A stretch of DNA of 64,000 bases from Labia minor (Eukaryota > Arthropoda > Insecta > Dermaptera > Spongiphoridae). The notes below the pieces were generated by a model that saw only the letters and a program-made list of their open reading frames with translations, ran no database searches and was not told the DNA's origin. Positions 1-13,254 of the stretch are shown here, piece after piece; position 1 is the first letter of the stretch; each line of letters begins with the position of its first letter. The position numbers and the translations under genes are program-made. The DNA is taken from the NCBI GenBank assembly GCA_963082975.1, contig OY720347.1, positions 49,228,655 to 49,292,654 on the forward strand. Direction: 5' to 3'.

Positions 1-2807
1 AGTCTGGAATCAACTTCTATTTCCTGCACAATTCCAATTAATCCGGAGTGAGAGGTGTGTTATTTTCATTGAGATTGTCAACGGGTTGTTGTTTGATAAA
101 TTTAGAACACGCGTGAGCCATTGACAAAAATTGGGACTTAGCATTTAAACTTCCTCCCCCTCCCCCCTCTCCCACCTTGTCTCGTCCAAGATTAAGTTTA
201 GAAACCAGTATTCGTATTAGCAGGCGAAGTAGAGAGCTTCATTCCGGTAAAGGGTACCAACTGGTTGTTTTGTCTCCTCCAGCTAATTGGATGCTTCTCC
301 ATCACTTTTCCTAGAATTTTCCATCCAATTCTCAGTTGATCAATTTACTATTAAAGAATCCATTGATTTATGTAGATTTTTTTATTTTCCTGTTTACAAC
401 ATTTCACTTGGAGCGGTGCCTTGCTTATTCAAATGATGCAGGCGGCTTTTCTTTTTGCCCTTCTCACTAAAGCGGTTCAACTGTTTGGTAACTCTATTAT
501 AAGACATTATTCTTTCATAAAATATCATTAACTAAATAATGAGTCGATGTTATCGAAATTAGTATCAAATAATTGAAAAATAAAACGATGAATAGATTGT
601 TAAACTTCACCAGGGGCATTTGATTGTTCTGAATTTTCAATCTAACATAACACAAATGAAAGAAATAAGTTGTTAATCTTAAGTTTATATTAGACAGAAG
701 ATGATTTAAAAAAATAATTAAAAATATTATTGGTCGACTAAGTTGCTAATATAGTTTGTTGACTATCATAAGATTCAAACCTTACCATTGTAAGTTTAAC
801 AACAAAAAACTGATTAGTCTTTTCCATAAAAACTCAAATCATAAAACACCAACAATTTATTACTGCGTTAATGAACTTTCAAGTTCAAATTTACTGAGAT
901 AGGAATTTTTAAAAAATATATTTATTTAATGAAGAAAATATATTTTAAGTTGATTATGACTTTTAATTTTTTCAATAATCGATTTAGAGAATAAAAAAAT
1001 CATTTATGGGATCAGTGAGGTTTGAAAGCTAATTTTGAAAAGAAGTGTATCTTAAAAGTATAATCCTAATTAATCATTTGTGTTATTTAATATATTATCT
1101 GTTCCATGATGGATAAATAATATGATAAGATAATTATTCAATATTAATTGGTCTTGTCGAAACGTAAAATAATTTGTTTGTCCATGTTAGATGATTTTCT
1201 TTTGATAAAATAATATTATAATATACAACATTTAAATCAAACCAAGAGATTTTTGATATTTTATTGAAAACTATTAATAAAATATACTAATTATTAATTT
1301 TTAAAATATTTATTTTTAAATTTATAGTTTATTTTTTATCAATAAATCAAACATGTTGACTATGACTATATATTAATAATTAATAAATTTTTTCAAATAA
1401 TATTTGTAATGGTATAAAATTTATAGAATATAAATAACATAAAAATAAATTAACTTTTAAAAGGAATAGGCCTCATTTGTTATGCTCATTTTACGATTAA
1501 TTATAAAATAGTAATATATATATATATACACATACATCTGCGTATCAACATTTTAATTATATATTCAGCTTCTAGTTACTCGTTAATTGCTCACAAATAA
1601 CATCCTTAGCAAATGACGCAGAACTAGATTATTATTATTATTATTATTATTATTATAGTATTTTCATAAATAAGCATGTAATGATGCAATACATATTTGA
1701 ATTCGTCTTTTGTTCTTTTATATTAATATTTAATTTGATAGATTTAAAGACACTTATATATGTTTTTTTAGTTTTATGAGAAACTTAAAAAAAAAAAAAA
1801 TTTCTTTAAATCATGTCGAGTTCATGGAGTCGTTCAGGCGTTAATTGTAATGGAAGTTGTTAACCTCACAGTTACCTGGGCAATGAAGCTGCAGATCTAT
1901 TCTTGACTGCGGATGACTCACCTGGCGTTTGAAACCGCAAGGGAAACGAAAAAAATATCAAACGATGAAACTAGGTAATTTTTTTTCTTGAGAAACCCCA
2001 CCTCTTCCGTTTCCACCAATCTTTCTCCCTATCATTCAAGTGTCTTTTTGCTACAATGGTTAATCTAATGACTTTGGACATACAGGCGCCGCTCCTTTGT
2101 CAAAATAAATCAGAAAATCATGTTTTTTTTTTTTATTTTTTAATTTAATATGAAAAAACAATCAAATAAAATGTTATTTTAAATGTTTAAATAGAGAGTT
2201 ACGTTATATTTAATGTTTATACAAAGAATGTAATGTAATAAGAATAGAAAAAATAATTTTTAATTAATAATCTTATCTTTAGAAAATATTTGGGTTTATA
2301 GTACATGTGGTATAAATATTAGAACCATCTTATATTCTGATCTATTATTATATCAAAATAAAAAATTCATTGTATTTATTTAAAAAAATATGGAGTGAAC
2401 TTCCTAGGAAACCTAAGATTATGAAAAATAAATATTTTAAAATGAAAAACAGATATTTAGTAATTTCTAATTGTGTATTTTTATTTTTTATTTTCAAAAT
2501 TTCAAATAAAAATGAAATTTATTATTTTCATTCTGAGTTATAATACTCAGCATCGAGTCTTGATCGGGGCGTTCCTATCTTAACATATTCCATGTATCAC
2601 TGGGGAATTTCAAGAATTGGAAGTTTTATTTACTCATTCTTCTGATTCATTTGAGCATATGATGAAATAAATTAGATAATTAAATTAAATAATAACTAAT
2701 AATAATCTCTAATATTTTATTAAATTAGGCAATATTAAAATATCGCATCTAAAAATCTTAACACATCTCTTTATTTCTACGACCCCTCACACTAAAATAA
2801 TACTATT
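1..2807. other. AT-rich noncoding stretch
   Basis: No reading frame here has coding character. The stretch is mostly A/T runs. It includes an (ATT)n microsatellite at about 1628-1656 and a more complex, GC-richer island at about 1846-1945 containing an AP-1-like TGACTCA and CACCTG. A pyrimidine-rich patch lies at about 150-180. Nothing else could be identified. Confidence 0.6.
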
Positions 2808-2825
2808 AAAAAGTAAAATAAGTTT
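2808..2825. repeat. Left target-site duplication of the LINE
   Basis: This 18-base string is repeated exactly at 5921-5938. The right copy follows the A-rich LINE tail. The AT-rich background weakens any short match, but 18 identical bases at the expected place are persuasive. Confidence 0.65.
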
Positions 2826-3327
2826 AACTTGAACCTTCATACAGTGCACATCGTATGGGATAATCTCCGAGTTCAGAGTCGAAGCTATTTTAAAGAGTGT
2901 ATAATAGATATACGTATGTTTTTAGAAATAATTATATATATATATATATATATATATTATAAAATTACATAGAATTCATTTATTTTGACTTGGTCTATAA
3001 TCAGGACGGACCATCTTTCCAACTAAAAGCATTTTATTTTTATCTTAAAAAGTTAATTTTATAAATCTTTACTGGATATAATTCGCCTACATAATGCAGT
3101 TCCCTGGGGTCCCCCCCCCTCAGGGGCATATTCTATTCCAATAAGAATGAATATCGAATGGAGGACAGTGGTTCATACTTCGTATTTATCGAACAACACG
3201 TCAAATCCAACTACGTTATTGACGATAAGGGAGTTGAAATATTAATGGACGAAACTACCCATAATAAAAATGACATCTAAACTAACAATATCAAAAAAAA
3301 TATTCATCCAATGCTATTTTTATAAAA

Positions 3328-4485
3328 ATGAATGATTATAACAAACTGTTGACCAATCCATTTTCGCTTAAGGAATTCCAAATTCCAATTGATTCTAAAT
3401 AGGATAATGCGCCTGGTATCGATCAAGTTAGTTACTCAATGATAAAACATCTACCGAAATCCGCTAAAATTCACCTATTGAATTTATATAATAATTTTTT
3501 CCATCTTAATTTGTTTCCTGAATCTTGGAATTCTCAATTGATAATTCCAATCCACAAACAAAATAAAGATCCTCAATTAGCAAGTTCTTATAGACCGATA
3601 GCTCTATCGTCAATAATGGTTAAATTATTTGAAATTTTAATTAAAAATCGTTTAGAATGGTGCTGTGAATCAAATAATATTTTTGGTGAGGAACAGGATG
3701 GATTCAGGACTAAAAGAAGCACTATGGATAACTTAATAATACTATCCAATGAAAATAATACTTTTGCAAGCCAAGAATATCTCACAAGTATCATCCTAGA
3801 TATAAAATCGGATTATGATAATGTCCTATTAGAAACTCTCAGTGTAAAATTAAAATCTATTAATATCCCTAGTCAAATGATTAATTGTATTATTAATTTA
3901 AATTATTCTAGAACAATCTACATAAAGTATAACAATAAATTATTTGGTCCACGATTATTATATAAAGGTTTAGCCCAAGGATCAGTTCTTTCCCCATTAC
4001 TATTCAATTTGTTTATGTCAAACAGCAAAGTTATAGATCATCATACGAAGATATTACAATTTGCTGATGATATATGTATATTTACTTCATCCAAAAATAT
4101 TTTAGAAAATTCTGAAAATTTAATTAATTCCATCGGATAGATGAAAAAATGGTTGGATGATCACGGACTTGAATTTGAATTAAATAAATCTAAAGCTATG
4201 CTATTTTCTAGAAGATACAAGCTTCCAAATTTAAATTCTATATCAGCCAATAATATAAATATCCATATAGTTAATAATAAAATGTTCTTAAGGATTATTT
4301 TTGATCCAAAGTTAAATTGGAAATTACAGATTAATGAAGTAATAAGAAAATGTGAAATCCGCTATTGTTCCAAGACATGGTGGGGAGCTCATCAGGATAT
4401 ATCTTTATTAATATATAGAAGCCTAATAAGACCTATTCTAGATCATGGCAGCTTTCTTTCGGTAATGCCCCTCAATCGACGCTAA
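3328..4485 (+). pseudogene. LINE reverse transcriptase domain, degenerate
   Basis: One frame runs through this interval with two in-frame stops, TAG at 3400-3402 and TAG at 4138-4140, and ends at 4485. It is plainly a LINE reverse transcriptase. Visible motifs are SYRPIALSS (RT motif 1/2 region), GFRTKRSTMDN, the motif A block ILDIKSDYDNV with its aspartate, the motif B block GLAQGSVLSPLLFNL, the catalytic FADD within LQFADDICIF, and a thumb-like segment LNKSKAMLFSRR after the second stop. The family role is to copy element RNA into DNA at a nicked target (target-primed reverse transcription). Most catalytic residues survive, but the frame is broken, so it is a relic. The protein upstream of about 3328 is not recognisable. 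Confidence 0.85.
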
Positions 4486-4516
4486 TAAAACTGGATCGCA
4501 TGCAATAAGATGTTGC

Positions 4517-5352
4517 TTGGGTGCTATTAAATCAACACCGACAAATGCTCTTTTCGTTGAATCATGCGAAATGCCTCTTTACCTGAGGAGATCAATGCTT
4601 ATTGACAGATACATAATAAATAAGTGTGCTATTAAAGATAGATTAGTTATGAATTCTATTCAGTATTTAATAAATAAAATTGATAATCACACATATAAAT
4701 GGACTAAATTTATCCAAGTGACAAACTCGTTCAAGAGAGTCGAAAATTATATTAATAAAATATTTAAATCTGAAGATCATTTGATCCACAATTACAAATT
4801 TGAGACAATCTTGTTTGAACCGGAGATTATTATTCCTAAATGGATTACCAATACATTTAACAACAAATCCATAAACGTTCAATTCAATCATCTAATAGAC
4901 AGATATAAAAACCATACTATATTTTATACAGATGGTTCTAAAGATAGTGAAAGTACTGACAGTACTAAAGATAAACTAAATATAAAAAATCTTTTTAAAT
5001 TAAACAGTGATCTATCCATTTTTAGTGCCGAAGCTGTTGCTGTTTTACAGGTGTTATCCTTTTTAGAAAATCATCAAATCAGTGATAATATAGTTATTGT
5101 GTCTGACTCTCAGAGCCTGCTATTAGCCCTAAAAAAATGTTAAAAAATTAACTTATAATTATATTATATATTTAATTAAAGAAAAAAATGTATCAATTAA
5201 AATGTAGGATTTGGTGCCCTGGTCATGTCGGTATTAATGGAAATGTCATCGTTGATGGTTATGATAATCAGGCGAGATTAACTGGTGATTATCTTAATTT
5301 AGCTTTCCCTGTCTCGGACATTATGCCCTTTATTAGAGAAGAAATATATTAA
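4517..5352 (+). pseudogene. LINE RNase H domain, degenerate
   Basis: Continuation of the LINE polyprotein after two frame changes between about 4455 and 4515. Residues such as LGAIKSTPTNALFVES and MPLYLRRS are typical of the linker between RT and RNase H in I-like and Jockey-like LINEs. RNase H carboxylates are visible in order: FYTDGSK (Asp), FSAEAVAV (Glu) and VSDSQS (Asp). The first frame stops at 5141-5143. A second open piece, 5188-5352, carries WCPGHVGINGN, the last conserved RNase H block with its His, followed by a VDGYDNQA segment. RNase H would remove the RNA strand of the RNA-DNA hybrid. The stops and frame changes mean it is inactive. Confidence 0.8.
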
Positions 5353-5443
5353 AAATGGCAACTGGATTGGAATGAATCATCAATCATTCATTTTCATTCA
5401 TTGATGCCATTTATATATAGAAGACCATGGTTCCACAATACAA

Positions 5444-5707
5444 ACATTTGTAAGATTAAGATTCAATCATGCTGCCACCCCGCATAAACTTTATCTATTT
5501 AATTTAAGAGATCATCCATTTTGTGATTGTAATAATGAAATAGTGACACATATAAATAATTTATTTTTGGGGTGTAAAAAAAATAAAAAAGCAATTGACT
5601 CCCTTTCTGTTGATATTAAAAGTATAATTCAACTTCCTATAAACATTAGTTGTATTCTATTTTATTTACAAAATAATTTTGAATCGTTTAAAATTTTTTT
5701 TTTTTAA
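5444..5707 (+). pseudogene. LINE C-terminal Cys/His knuckle fragment
   Basis: An 87-codon open piece reading TFVRLRFNHAATPHKLYLFN, then a DHPFCDCNNEIVTHINNLFLGC segment. The C-x-C...H...C spacing is the zinc-knuckle-like motif found at the C-terminus of many RNase H-bearing LINEs, after RLRFGHA-type residues. The preceding stretch (about 5353-5443) encodes WQLDWNES...YRRPWF in another frame, so at least one frame change separates it from the RNase H part. After the stop at 5705-5707 there is an AT-rich 3' untranslated tail to 5920. The piece supports the orientation and borders of the LINE. Confidence 0.7.
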
Positions 5708-5920
5708 ATTCATTATTAAATCTAACATATTTATATAATATAATGTTATATTTTATTTAATATTTTAATACTTTATATTGTTATGTATTTAAGTACTTAA
5801 GCATCATGTAATGTAATGACCAAATGGGTTAGTTCCCGAGGTCAATATTTTTCATTTGTTTTTTTTTTTATTTATTTATTTTTCCCTTTTCTTCTTCTTG
5901 TTAAATAAACAAAAAAAAAC

Positions 5921-5938
5921 AAAAAGTAAAATAAGTTT
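5921..5938. repeat. Right target-site duplication of the LINE
   Basis: Exact copy of 2808-2825, immediately after the short A-rich tail (AAACAAAAAAAAAC) of the LINE. Confidence 0.65.
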
Positions 5939-7540
5939 CTGGATTTATTTAAATTTAGTTTGTTTATAATATTAAAAAAATCCTAATAAAGATATTAAAA
6001 GTTATTTAAAATTATTTTTAAAATAATCTAATCATTAAGAACTTGTTTGAAAAGTCGTGTGGTTAATTATAACTTTATTTTCTTATAAAAATATCCCATT
6101 AATAGCACAATTAAATAATAATAAATTTTTTTTTTAAATGATTTATTTTCATACAACAATCCATTTAAAATAGGAAATTAATAAAGTAAAATTATTACTG
6201 ATTTATATTTTATTTATTTAAAGTTATATATTATTTAAATCAACAACTGACCTTTTATATATTCTCGACAAATAAAACAAATTTGAATATGAGGCAAAAA
6301 AAAAACACAAAAACAAATACTTATAAGTGATTGAAAAAATGTTTATATTTATTTTTAATTATATAGCAATTAAATTATTTCAGGTTTAGAGGTTAAAATC
6401 TTGTTTTATTATCTGATTTTATCGCTTCTATTTAAAATTTAAATAAGGTGCTCTTGGGGAATACTAATTCTAAAACAAGCAAAGCAAATGAAAAAATGAC
6501 TCTCTGAAATTGTATTAATTACCAGATGGTTTTATTCGCAAAGCTTTTACTACTAGGAAAGGCCCATATCGTTGGTCAAATTCATTCGTCTCTAATGATA
6601 TTAAATTATAATCTAAAAGTATCATAAATTTAAAAAAAAAAGTAATTTCTATAATTTTAATTACCTATAAATTATTAATATTTTGATTTAAGTTTATTTC
6701 TTATATATATGATTTATATTATATTATAGCTTAATAAAATGTTAATAAAAGATTTTTAAATCACAATAAGATAAAATTATATATAGTATTGTTAAATATG
6801 AATAATAAATAAGTAAATAATTTATTATATATTTATTTAAATTAGTGTTCTAATCATTTTCATTTAATTGGCATGTTATGAAATATATTATTTTTATTAT
6901 TTTATGTATGGAATGACTAAGAAAAGTATAGTATAAGAATATATTTTATAAAAATCAATTATTAAAATAATGAATAACACCAAAAATTTAGCAATTTTAT
7001 TTATAAATTCTACAAAACAAATAGTAATAGATTATATTTTAAAAAACACTACATAAATTTGATATAAAGTACTCCCTTCCAAATGTATTCGAAAAAATAC
7101 TATAATTATAATAATTTAAAAAAGATAAATAATTAAAAAAAGGAAACCTTTCAATAAATTAATTTAAGAAAAGATAAAATTATTTATATAGTTCATACTC
7201 AGCTGCTTAAATTATATTAGTTATTGATGACAACTTAAGAATTTGAATAACTATTAATCATTAAACTGAAAATACAATCCTCATTTTATTCTGTGTAAAT
7301 AAATTATTCTGCTAATCTCAGCAAATTCATACGTGTTTATTTAAAACAAAGGACATGTTAAAAAATTGGTGATATTATCACTAGAAATATAATACTTTTT
7401 AATTGATCATGTTTCTTTTTGATATATCTTTCGTTGACATTTTCATGTGAGTTATTTTTGTTATTTGATTATAGAGTTTGTTTATATCCAGATTATTTTC
7501 TGCTATTATTAAATTTAAGTTTATTTGTCAAATTTCATGA
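5939..7540. other. AT-rich noncoding stretch
   Basis: Nothing recognisable. Long A/T runs and no plausible ORF. About 6470-6620 (a patch around GGAAAGGCCCATATCG) is slightly more complex. Confidence 0.5.
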
Positions 7541-8726
7541 TAATATATATATATATAAAAAGGTTTTTGTCTGCACATTGCTCAGTATTTAAAATTTTTT
7601 GTATATCTTCGCGTTTCATGACCTCTAAAATCCAAAAAAAGACTAGAATTTTTCATGTCTGTCTAGGTCTGTCTGTCCGGAAAATAAGGATGTTATAGAC
7701 TCAAAATTTCTATGAAATTACATCGCAATATTCTTATATACCTTTATAGTAACATAGGCTATAAATTTTATTAATATCTAATCAGTAACCGCAGAAATTA
7801 ATTTTTTAAAGTTTATATAATTCTCCGTGTTGTTCATTCAAGAGCGTTGCGTGGCCCACTGACCCTAGCGGAATCATTTTCACAATGTGAAATTATTAAT
7901 TATTATAGGAAGTCCCAAACAAAGAGTTAATATAATATTTTATTTTAAATTCTAATATTCAAATATCATTTCAATTAAATAATTTATTCTAAAAGTTCTC
8001 ATTTTACTTAATTTAATAAAATATTTATATCATATTTTTATCTTAAATTATTTTTTATTTATTCTTTATTTATTTTAATATTTCTTCTTTTTTCTATAAT
8101 ATATAATAATATATAAATTTTATCAATGAATAACAAAAAAAAAATATTTAGAATTTTATGAAGTCTAAATAATTTTTAAAACGTCAATAAAATGACTATA
8201 TTATATTACCTATATTTTTTACTTTAATTTAATTACTAAATATTATATAAAAATTAAAATGTGATTATATAAATGCATATTCAGAAATAGTTAGGGTTAT
8301 AAAAGCGAAAAAGCTGCGATAGGCAGGGCACGTGGCTAGAATGGGAGAGGAAAAAGATATTGGAAAACTTCAGCTTGGAAGACCAAGGACGCGTAGGAAG
8401 GGACGTAAGAGAGATGGGACAAGGGCTCAGGATAGGGACACTTGGAGAAATGTGGTTGTTGCGGGCAAAAACTTTTGAGTATCTTTGTGCCACATAGATA
8501 GATAGACTTACAATAATAATATATATAATTAATTTACTGATTAAATTAAAATATATTTTAAATAAGAATACAAAAGAAATGAATGTTTTATGTAATATAC
8601 CGATTGAAACAAAATGGATGAAAACCTTTTACTACTTTCATCCAAATACTATGTACCACTCGGGGGTATAGGGGGCGGAGCCCCTGTCTAGTTGTGAAGA
8701 GCGCTGAGGACGCTCTGAGCAGCTAG
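7541..8726 (+). mobile_element. Non-autonomous Helitron carrying a LINE tail
   Basis: A rolling-circle element of about 1.19 kb. The 5' part (AT stretch, then AAAAAGGTTTTTGTCTGCAC, a short GTCTGTC-rich tract, and a motif ending in TAACATAGGCTATAAATTTT) matches the 5' ends at 22299 and, reversed, at 28418. The 3' part matches those copies too: a GGGGGCGGAGCCCC-rich block, a hairpin of the form GAGCGC...GCGCTC, and the terminal TGAGCAGCTAG followed by T. A 3' hairpin roughly 8-10 bases before CTRR, with insertion between A and T, is the Helitron signature. The usual 5' TC is not preserved here. The internal segment 8275-8490 is the 3' end of a LINE reverse transcriptase gene shared with the other copies. 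Confidence 0.8.
8275..8490 (+). pseudogene. Captured LINE RT C-terminal fragment inside Helitron
   Basis: The sequence encodes remnants of a non-LTR RT C-terminus (EIVRVIKAKKLR, then AGHVARMGEE, then the Arg-rich RKGRKRDGTRAQDRDTW segment, with decay). The same segment occurs in the larger Helitrons at 27520-27760 (plus) and 20590-20850 (minus). It has no start and no catalytic residues, so it is passenger DNA. Confidence 0.65.
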
Positions 8727-11700
8727 TATATATATATATATATATATATAGATAGATAGATATAGATATAGATATTTTCGACTAAGCGAAATGTTAAAAG
8801 GACAAAGAATTGTAAAACTCATAATGGTGTCATCGGGTATTTTTTTATCGAAAATAACTAAAATTACACTTAATACAATCATAAATAAACTAAAGAATGC
8901 TTGTATCTAAATATCAAGGAAATTATTTAATGTATACGTAAATATTTGAATTAGTTCAATTTTGGAAATAAATTTGTATTTATTATCATATTCAATCTAA
9001 TAATACCTAAACAGATTGTAATGGGGCCTATAAATATATATATCATTGCCCCTGCCAATAAAATGATTGACCCTACCCATCCACAACAAATCTTTTGGGT
9101 GTGGTCATTTTCATTTTCTATTATTTATCAGTGATTAATAAAAATGTCAACTTTTTTCTTTAGATTTATTTTAAATATATTATTTAAAAGAAAGATATTT
9201 GGCAACCTTGTCTTCAATTTAAATTTTTGCGTCGCAACTAAATTTTAATTTAATTTAAGGTCATTCATTCTCATTTAAATATACTTGAAAATACTTCCTT
9301 ATTTAATAATTAATTTTGAAATTGATTAATAAATAAATAAATTGAAATATGTATAATGGATAATTATGATAATCAGAAAGGAAATGGGGTGTTAAACATG
9401 AAATTAAACTTGGATTAAATAAGTGAATAACGATAAAGCAAATACTTAGTCATAATTCATTCAATGTTGATTTACCTTTGAGGATTAGAATATTAGATAA
9501 TTTTTTTAATATTAATTTTGAAGTAATATAGGTATATTATTGTTTTTTGAATTTAATTCTTTAATGTGTTTAGTTAAAAAAAGTTTAAAAAATATATAAG
9601 AATATATTTAATCACTTTGAAAATATTTGTTTACAAATTCATCTAGATCTTGTTTTAATGTTTTGTCAAATTGTTAAAAAAAGATGAATGATACTTTCTT
9701 GTTCTTCTTATCTTATCAATTATTTTTTCAAATTCTCAATTATTCAAATAAAAAAAATTCCTCACGCTCATCTTATTTAAAAATTTAAATTTAACAAAAT
9801 CAAAGAATATATAAAGGGAAATAATTAATTACTAATTTCTTAAGTCATATTTATAACGGGCTTTCTTTAGTTACATTTACTTTTTTCAACTTAACCTTTG
9901 AATTAATTTGATTACTTATAACAAACCTCTAAATAAATAAACCTGATTGTTTTTTTATTTCTTGAAATGTTACATTAATTATTATATATTAGATTTTAAA
10001 CTATAAAACTTACCTAGCCATTTTATGTTTTCAACAGTAATTTTAAAATTTCGTATCTGAAAAATATCATTTAATTTTAACATTTACTATACAAAATAAC
10101 TGGATGAATGCTCAAGATTTATATAATAAAAAATAACTTAAAATTGAAAATTTCTTTAAAGTTTTTTATAGCCAAATTGTCTTGATTTTTATTGTATTTT
10201 TATTTAATAGTCTTGTACAATTTTTATATTTATTTATTTTAAACCTTTTTTTATGTTTTTTATATCCGTTATTTACTAAAAAGTATATTTTTATTTAAAA
10301 ATTATAATGATTAAAACCTAAAAATTCACGAAATGTTAATTACTGTATATGGAAAAAATCAAGTGAAATTTTTCAAAAATAATTATTTTAATGATGATAA
10401 AGATTCAAATTCTATTTCCGCATTGTTCATTAAGAAAATGATATATTTAGGGTAATTGGATTGTGTTTAGGATATAATAAAAAAAGCCCTATTAAATTTC
10501 GATCTCTTAAAATTATGACTACTTTATCTAATGCTTTTAAAGATCTTTCCCACAAAAACATATAAATATTTAAAAACATTAAAACCTAATTAAACTTACT
10601 TATAAACCGAACATAGAAGAAAAAAATAAAAATAATAATAAACCAGTCTTGAAGATGAAAAAGTGAATGTAGGAACTCGATACATCTATTTAGTTTAATT
10701 AATTAAAATACTTCAGCTGCACTCCATCAACCTCTACTCTTTAACCTTAAATAATTACAATAAAAATACTTACAAAATTTGTTTTTTATTTTAGATTATT
10801 AATTTTAATTTTTTATCAGATCATTTTATTGCCTTTAAAAAATATTTTAAAAAAATCTAAATGTATAAATATCTCATTTATAAATAATAAGTTTAAGGAT
10901 GAATTGGGTTTTTTTTTATTGAAACCTATATAATTAATATTTATTTATTTGTTTAATCTTAGTATAAGAGCAAATGAAGATAAAAATTAATTTGGTATAT
11001 ATGCTCATTGTAAAACATTATTATTATTGAAATATTTATATTCTTTTAGAAATTATTTTAAAATTTTTGACAAATTCTATGAAATTTTAATTAACATGAT
11101 AAAAATTGATTAGATAATGAATAAAAAGTCACCATTACACATGCTCCCAATTATTAAAAATCAATTTTCTCATTTTAACTAAAATAATATATGTTCTTTA
11201 AAATTTACATAAAGATCTTCTTTCCTTTTCTTTTAATAAATTATTTAATTCAATATTTCATTTTCGATACTATAATATCTACGCGTAATTTGGTACTACT
11301 TATGTTTTAAGTGATGCTCCAGAATAGACCTCCCGATTCCTTTGGGCAATTACTCTAATTGGTTGATATTACCCAGCTCTTATTAGATTTTCAATAGAAA
11401 CTTGTTCTATTGATGTGCATCCTCGTTATCAAATTTTAACAAGCTTTAACGTTAGACTCTTAGTGTTTATGACCAATTTAATCAATTTGGAGTGTACATC
11501 AATACCATATAATAGAAATTTCTAGCACAGATTAAAAAAATTATAATCTACCCTTAATTAAAATTAACAAGACCCTTCACATTTATTATTCATATTTAAA
11601 ATATTTTTCCTAAAAAGTATTCATCAAATTTTATAAATTTTTAAAAAATATTTTAATAGAAAATTAGAAAAAAACTGATAAATCAATATGATTATTAGAT

Positions 11701-13254
11701 TAATAATTTGTTATTTTAAAAACTGTTATAAATATTTATCTATTTTAATTTTTATCTGTTAAATATCTCTTTCCTATTAACCAAGAGACATTATTATTTA
11801 AAAAAATAAATTTTAATTAATCTAGTTATATTGTATCAAATTGAAGTACGCTTTCCTGTTGTTATCACACTTCCTGTTATGATAATTTTGTTTCAGATCC
11901 TTTCCTTTTCATGAAGTATTTATTATATTATCTATTAGTATATAATGGGTTTATGATTTATTATAATACATTCATTCAATATAATAGATCAGTGTTTCCG
12001 AAATTGGGGTTAGAGAGAAACCCTAAAATAATTTGTGAGTTCTGTCGTGGTGATGGTGATGATATAACCCGCCCCCCTGTTTCGTCTAAAAGTCGTACCT
12101 TAATTGGGGTCGCAGTACCAAAAAATTTCCGTACTGATAGATAATACTAATAGGATAAATAACAAAATTAATAGGCAAATCAAATTAGGGTATACTATTT
12201 ATTTATCACATAACTTTTCAAACAAAATTATTAAGATTTTTATTTTTTATTTTTTTTTAATAAAGTAGTTCTTTCTATAATTGTTTATAATTTTTCTAAC
12301 CAATTTTATGGTCATGTATTTTTGAAATGGCATATTGAACCCTCCACCCTTTACAAATTAAAAGAAACTAAAAACAAAAATAAAAACAAAATATAATATA
12401 AATTTTTATTTTACATTTAATAAATTATTTGATTAATCTATTTTAAAACTATTTTTTTTTATAATCAAGCATATGTATAAATAATAGTACTAAAGAAATA
12501 TTCATAATATATTTTTTGACAAATTGAAAAAATGGGGGATAGTGAACATGTCTCTTTTAAACTATCAATAATTTGTAGTGCTCAAAAAATAACCCTCAGT
12601 CAAAAATCATCCAAATAAACATATTTAGTTGAGTTGAAGAGCATTGGAACTACAAGACTGAAAAAAAATCAAATGCAACGCTGTCTCTTGGTTTGTCGGC
12701 GGGGAGACCGCCGAGCAACGTTCTATATTTATAAGCTTAGTCTGATGAATCATGTCCGATGTCTCTTTGGTTCATTCAGCTATCCAAACTACTCTATTTT
12801 CGACAAATTTGTTCGCGACAAAACTATTCTGGTAAACATTTATTAACATATTTTCGTAAAAATTTATCATTTAGTATAATCCATGGCATGTTTAGTTCTT
12901 ATTTAATATTTTACATTTTTAATGAATGCGTTATTAATGTTATTTATAAATAACCAAGAATGCTGATGAAAAAACCTTAATGGCAATAACAAATTTAAAA
13001 ACAACAAAGATGGGGATGTGGCTTGAATATGCCGGATATAATCAGGAGACAAAGGCTTAACGTAATAAATTGAACAAATATGGGGATTTAATCACAAAGA
13101 TAATACTCAAAAACTTAATTTTTCTAAATATAGATTTATAAAAAAAACTATAGTTGCTCTTAGGATGGAAATATTTATTAGTATTTTTTTTATATTTGAA
13201 ATGACTAAACGAAATTTACCCAAAATTCTCTATTAGGTTAAATTAAAAAATAAT
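8727..13254. other. AT-rich noncoding stretch
   Basis: Long AT-rich DNA. A (TA)n/(GATA)n patch directly follows the Helitron end at about 8727-8775. Two more complex patches occur at about 11985-12140 and 12635-12840, including a small GC palindrome CGGCGGGGAGACCGCCG at about 12698. ORFs across them lack any known motif. No gene could be supported. Confidence 0.5.

Larger units (their letters stand above)
2826..5920 (+). mobile_element. Decayed LINE (non-LTR retrotransposon) with RT and RNase H
   Basis: A 5'-truncated non-LTR retrotransposon on the plus strand. Reading left to right it keeps reverse transcriptase, a thumb region, RNase H and a C-terminal Cys/His knuckle. No endonuclease domain is visible, as expected after 5' truncation. 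An 18-base string beginning AAAAAGTAAAATAAG occurs at 2808-2825 and again at 5921-5938, directly after the A-rich 3' end. This is best read as a target-site duplication and sets the borders. RT followed by RNase H suggests the I/Jockey/R1 group of LINEs, but the clade cannot be assigned by eye. Several stops and frame changes show that it is dead. The first roughly 300 bases (2826-3130), including an (AT)n tract, show no coding homology and may be 5' leader or a later rearrangement. Confidence 0.85.
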
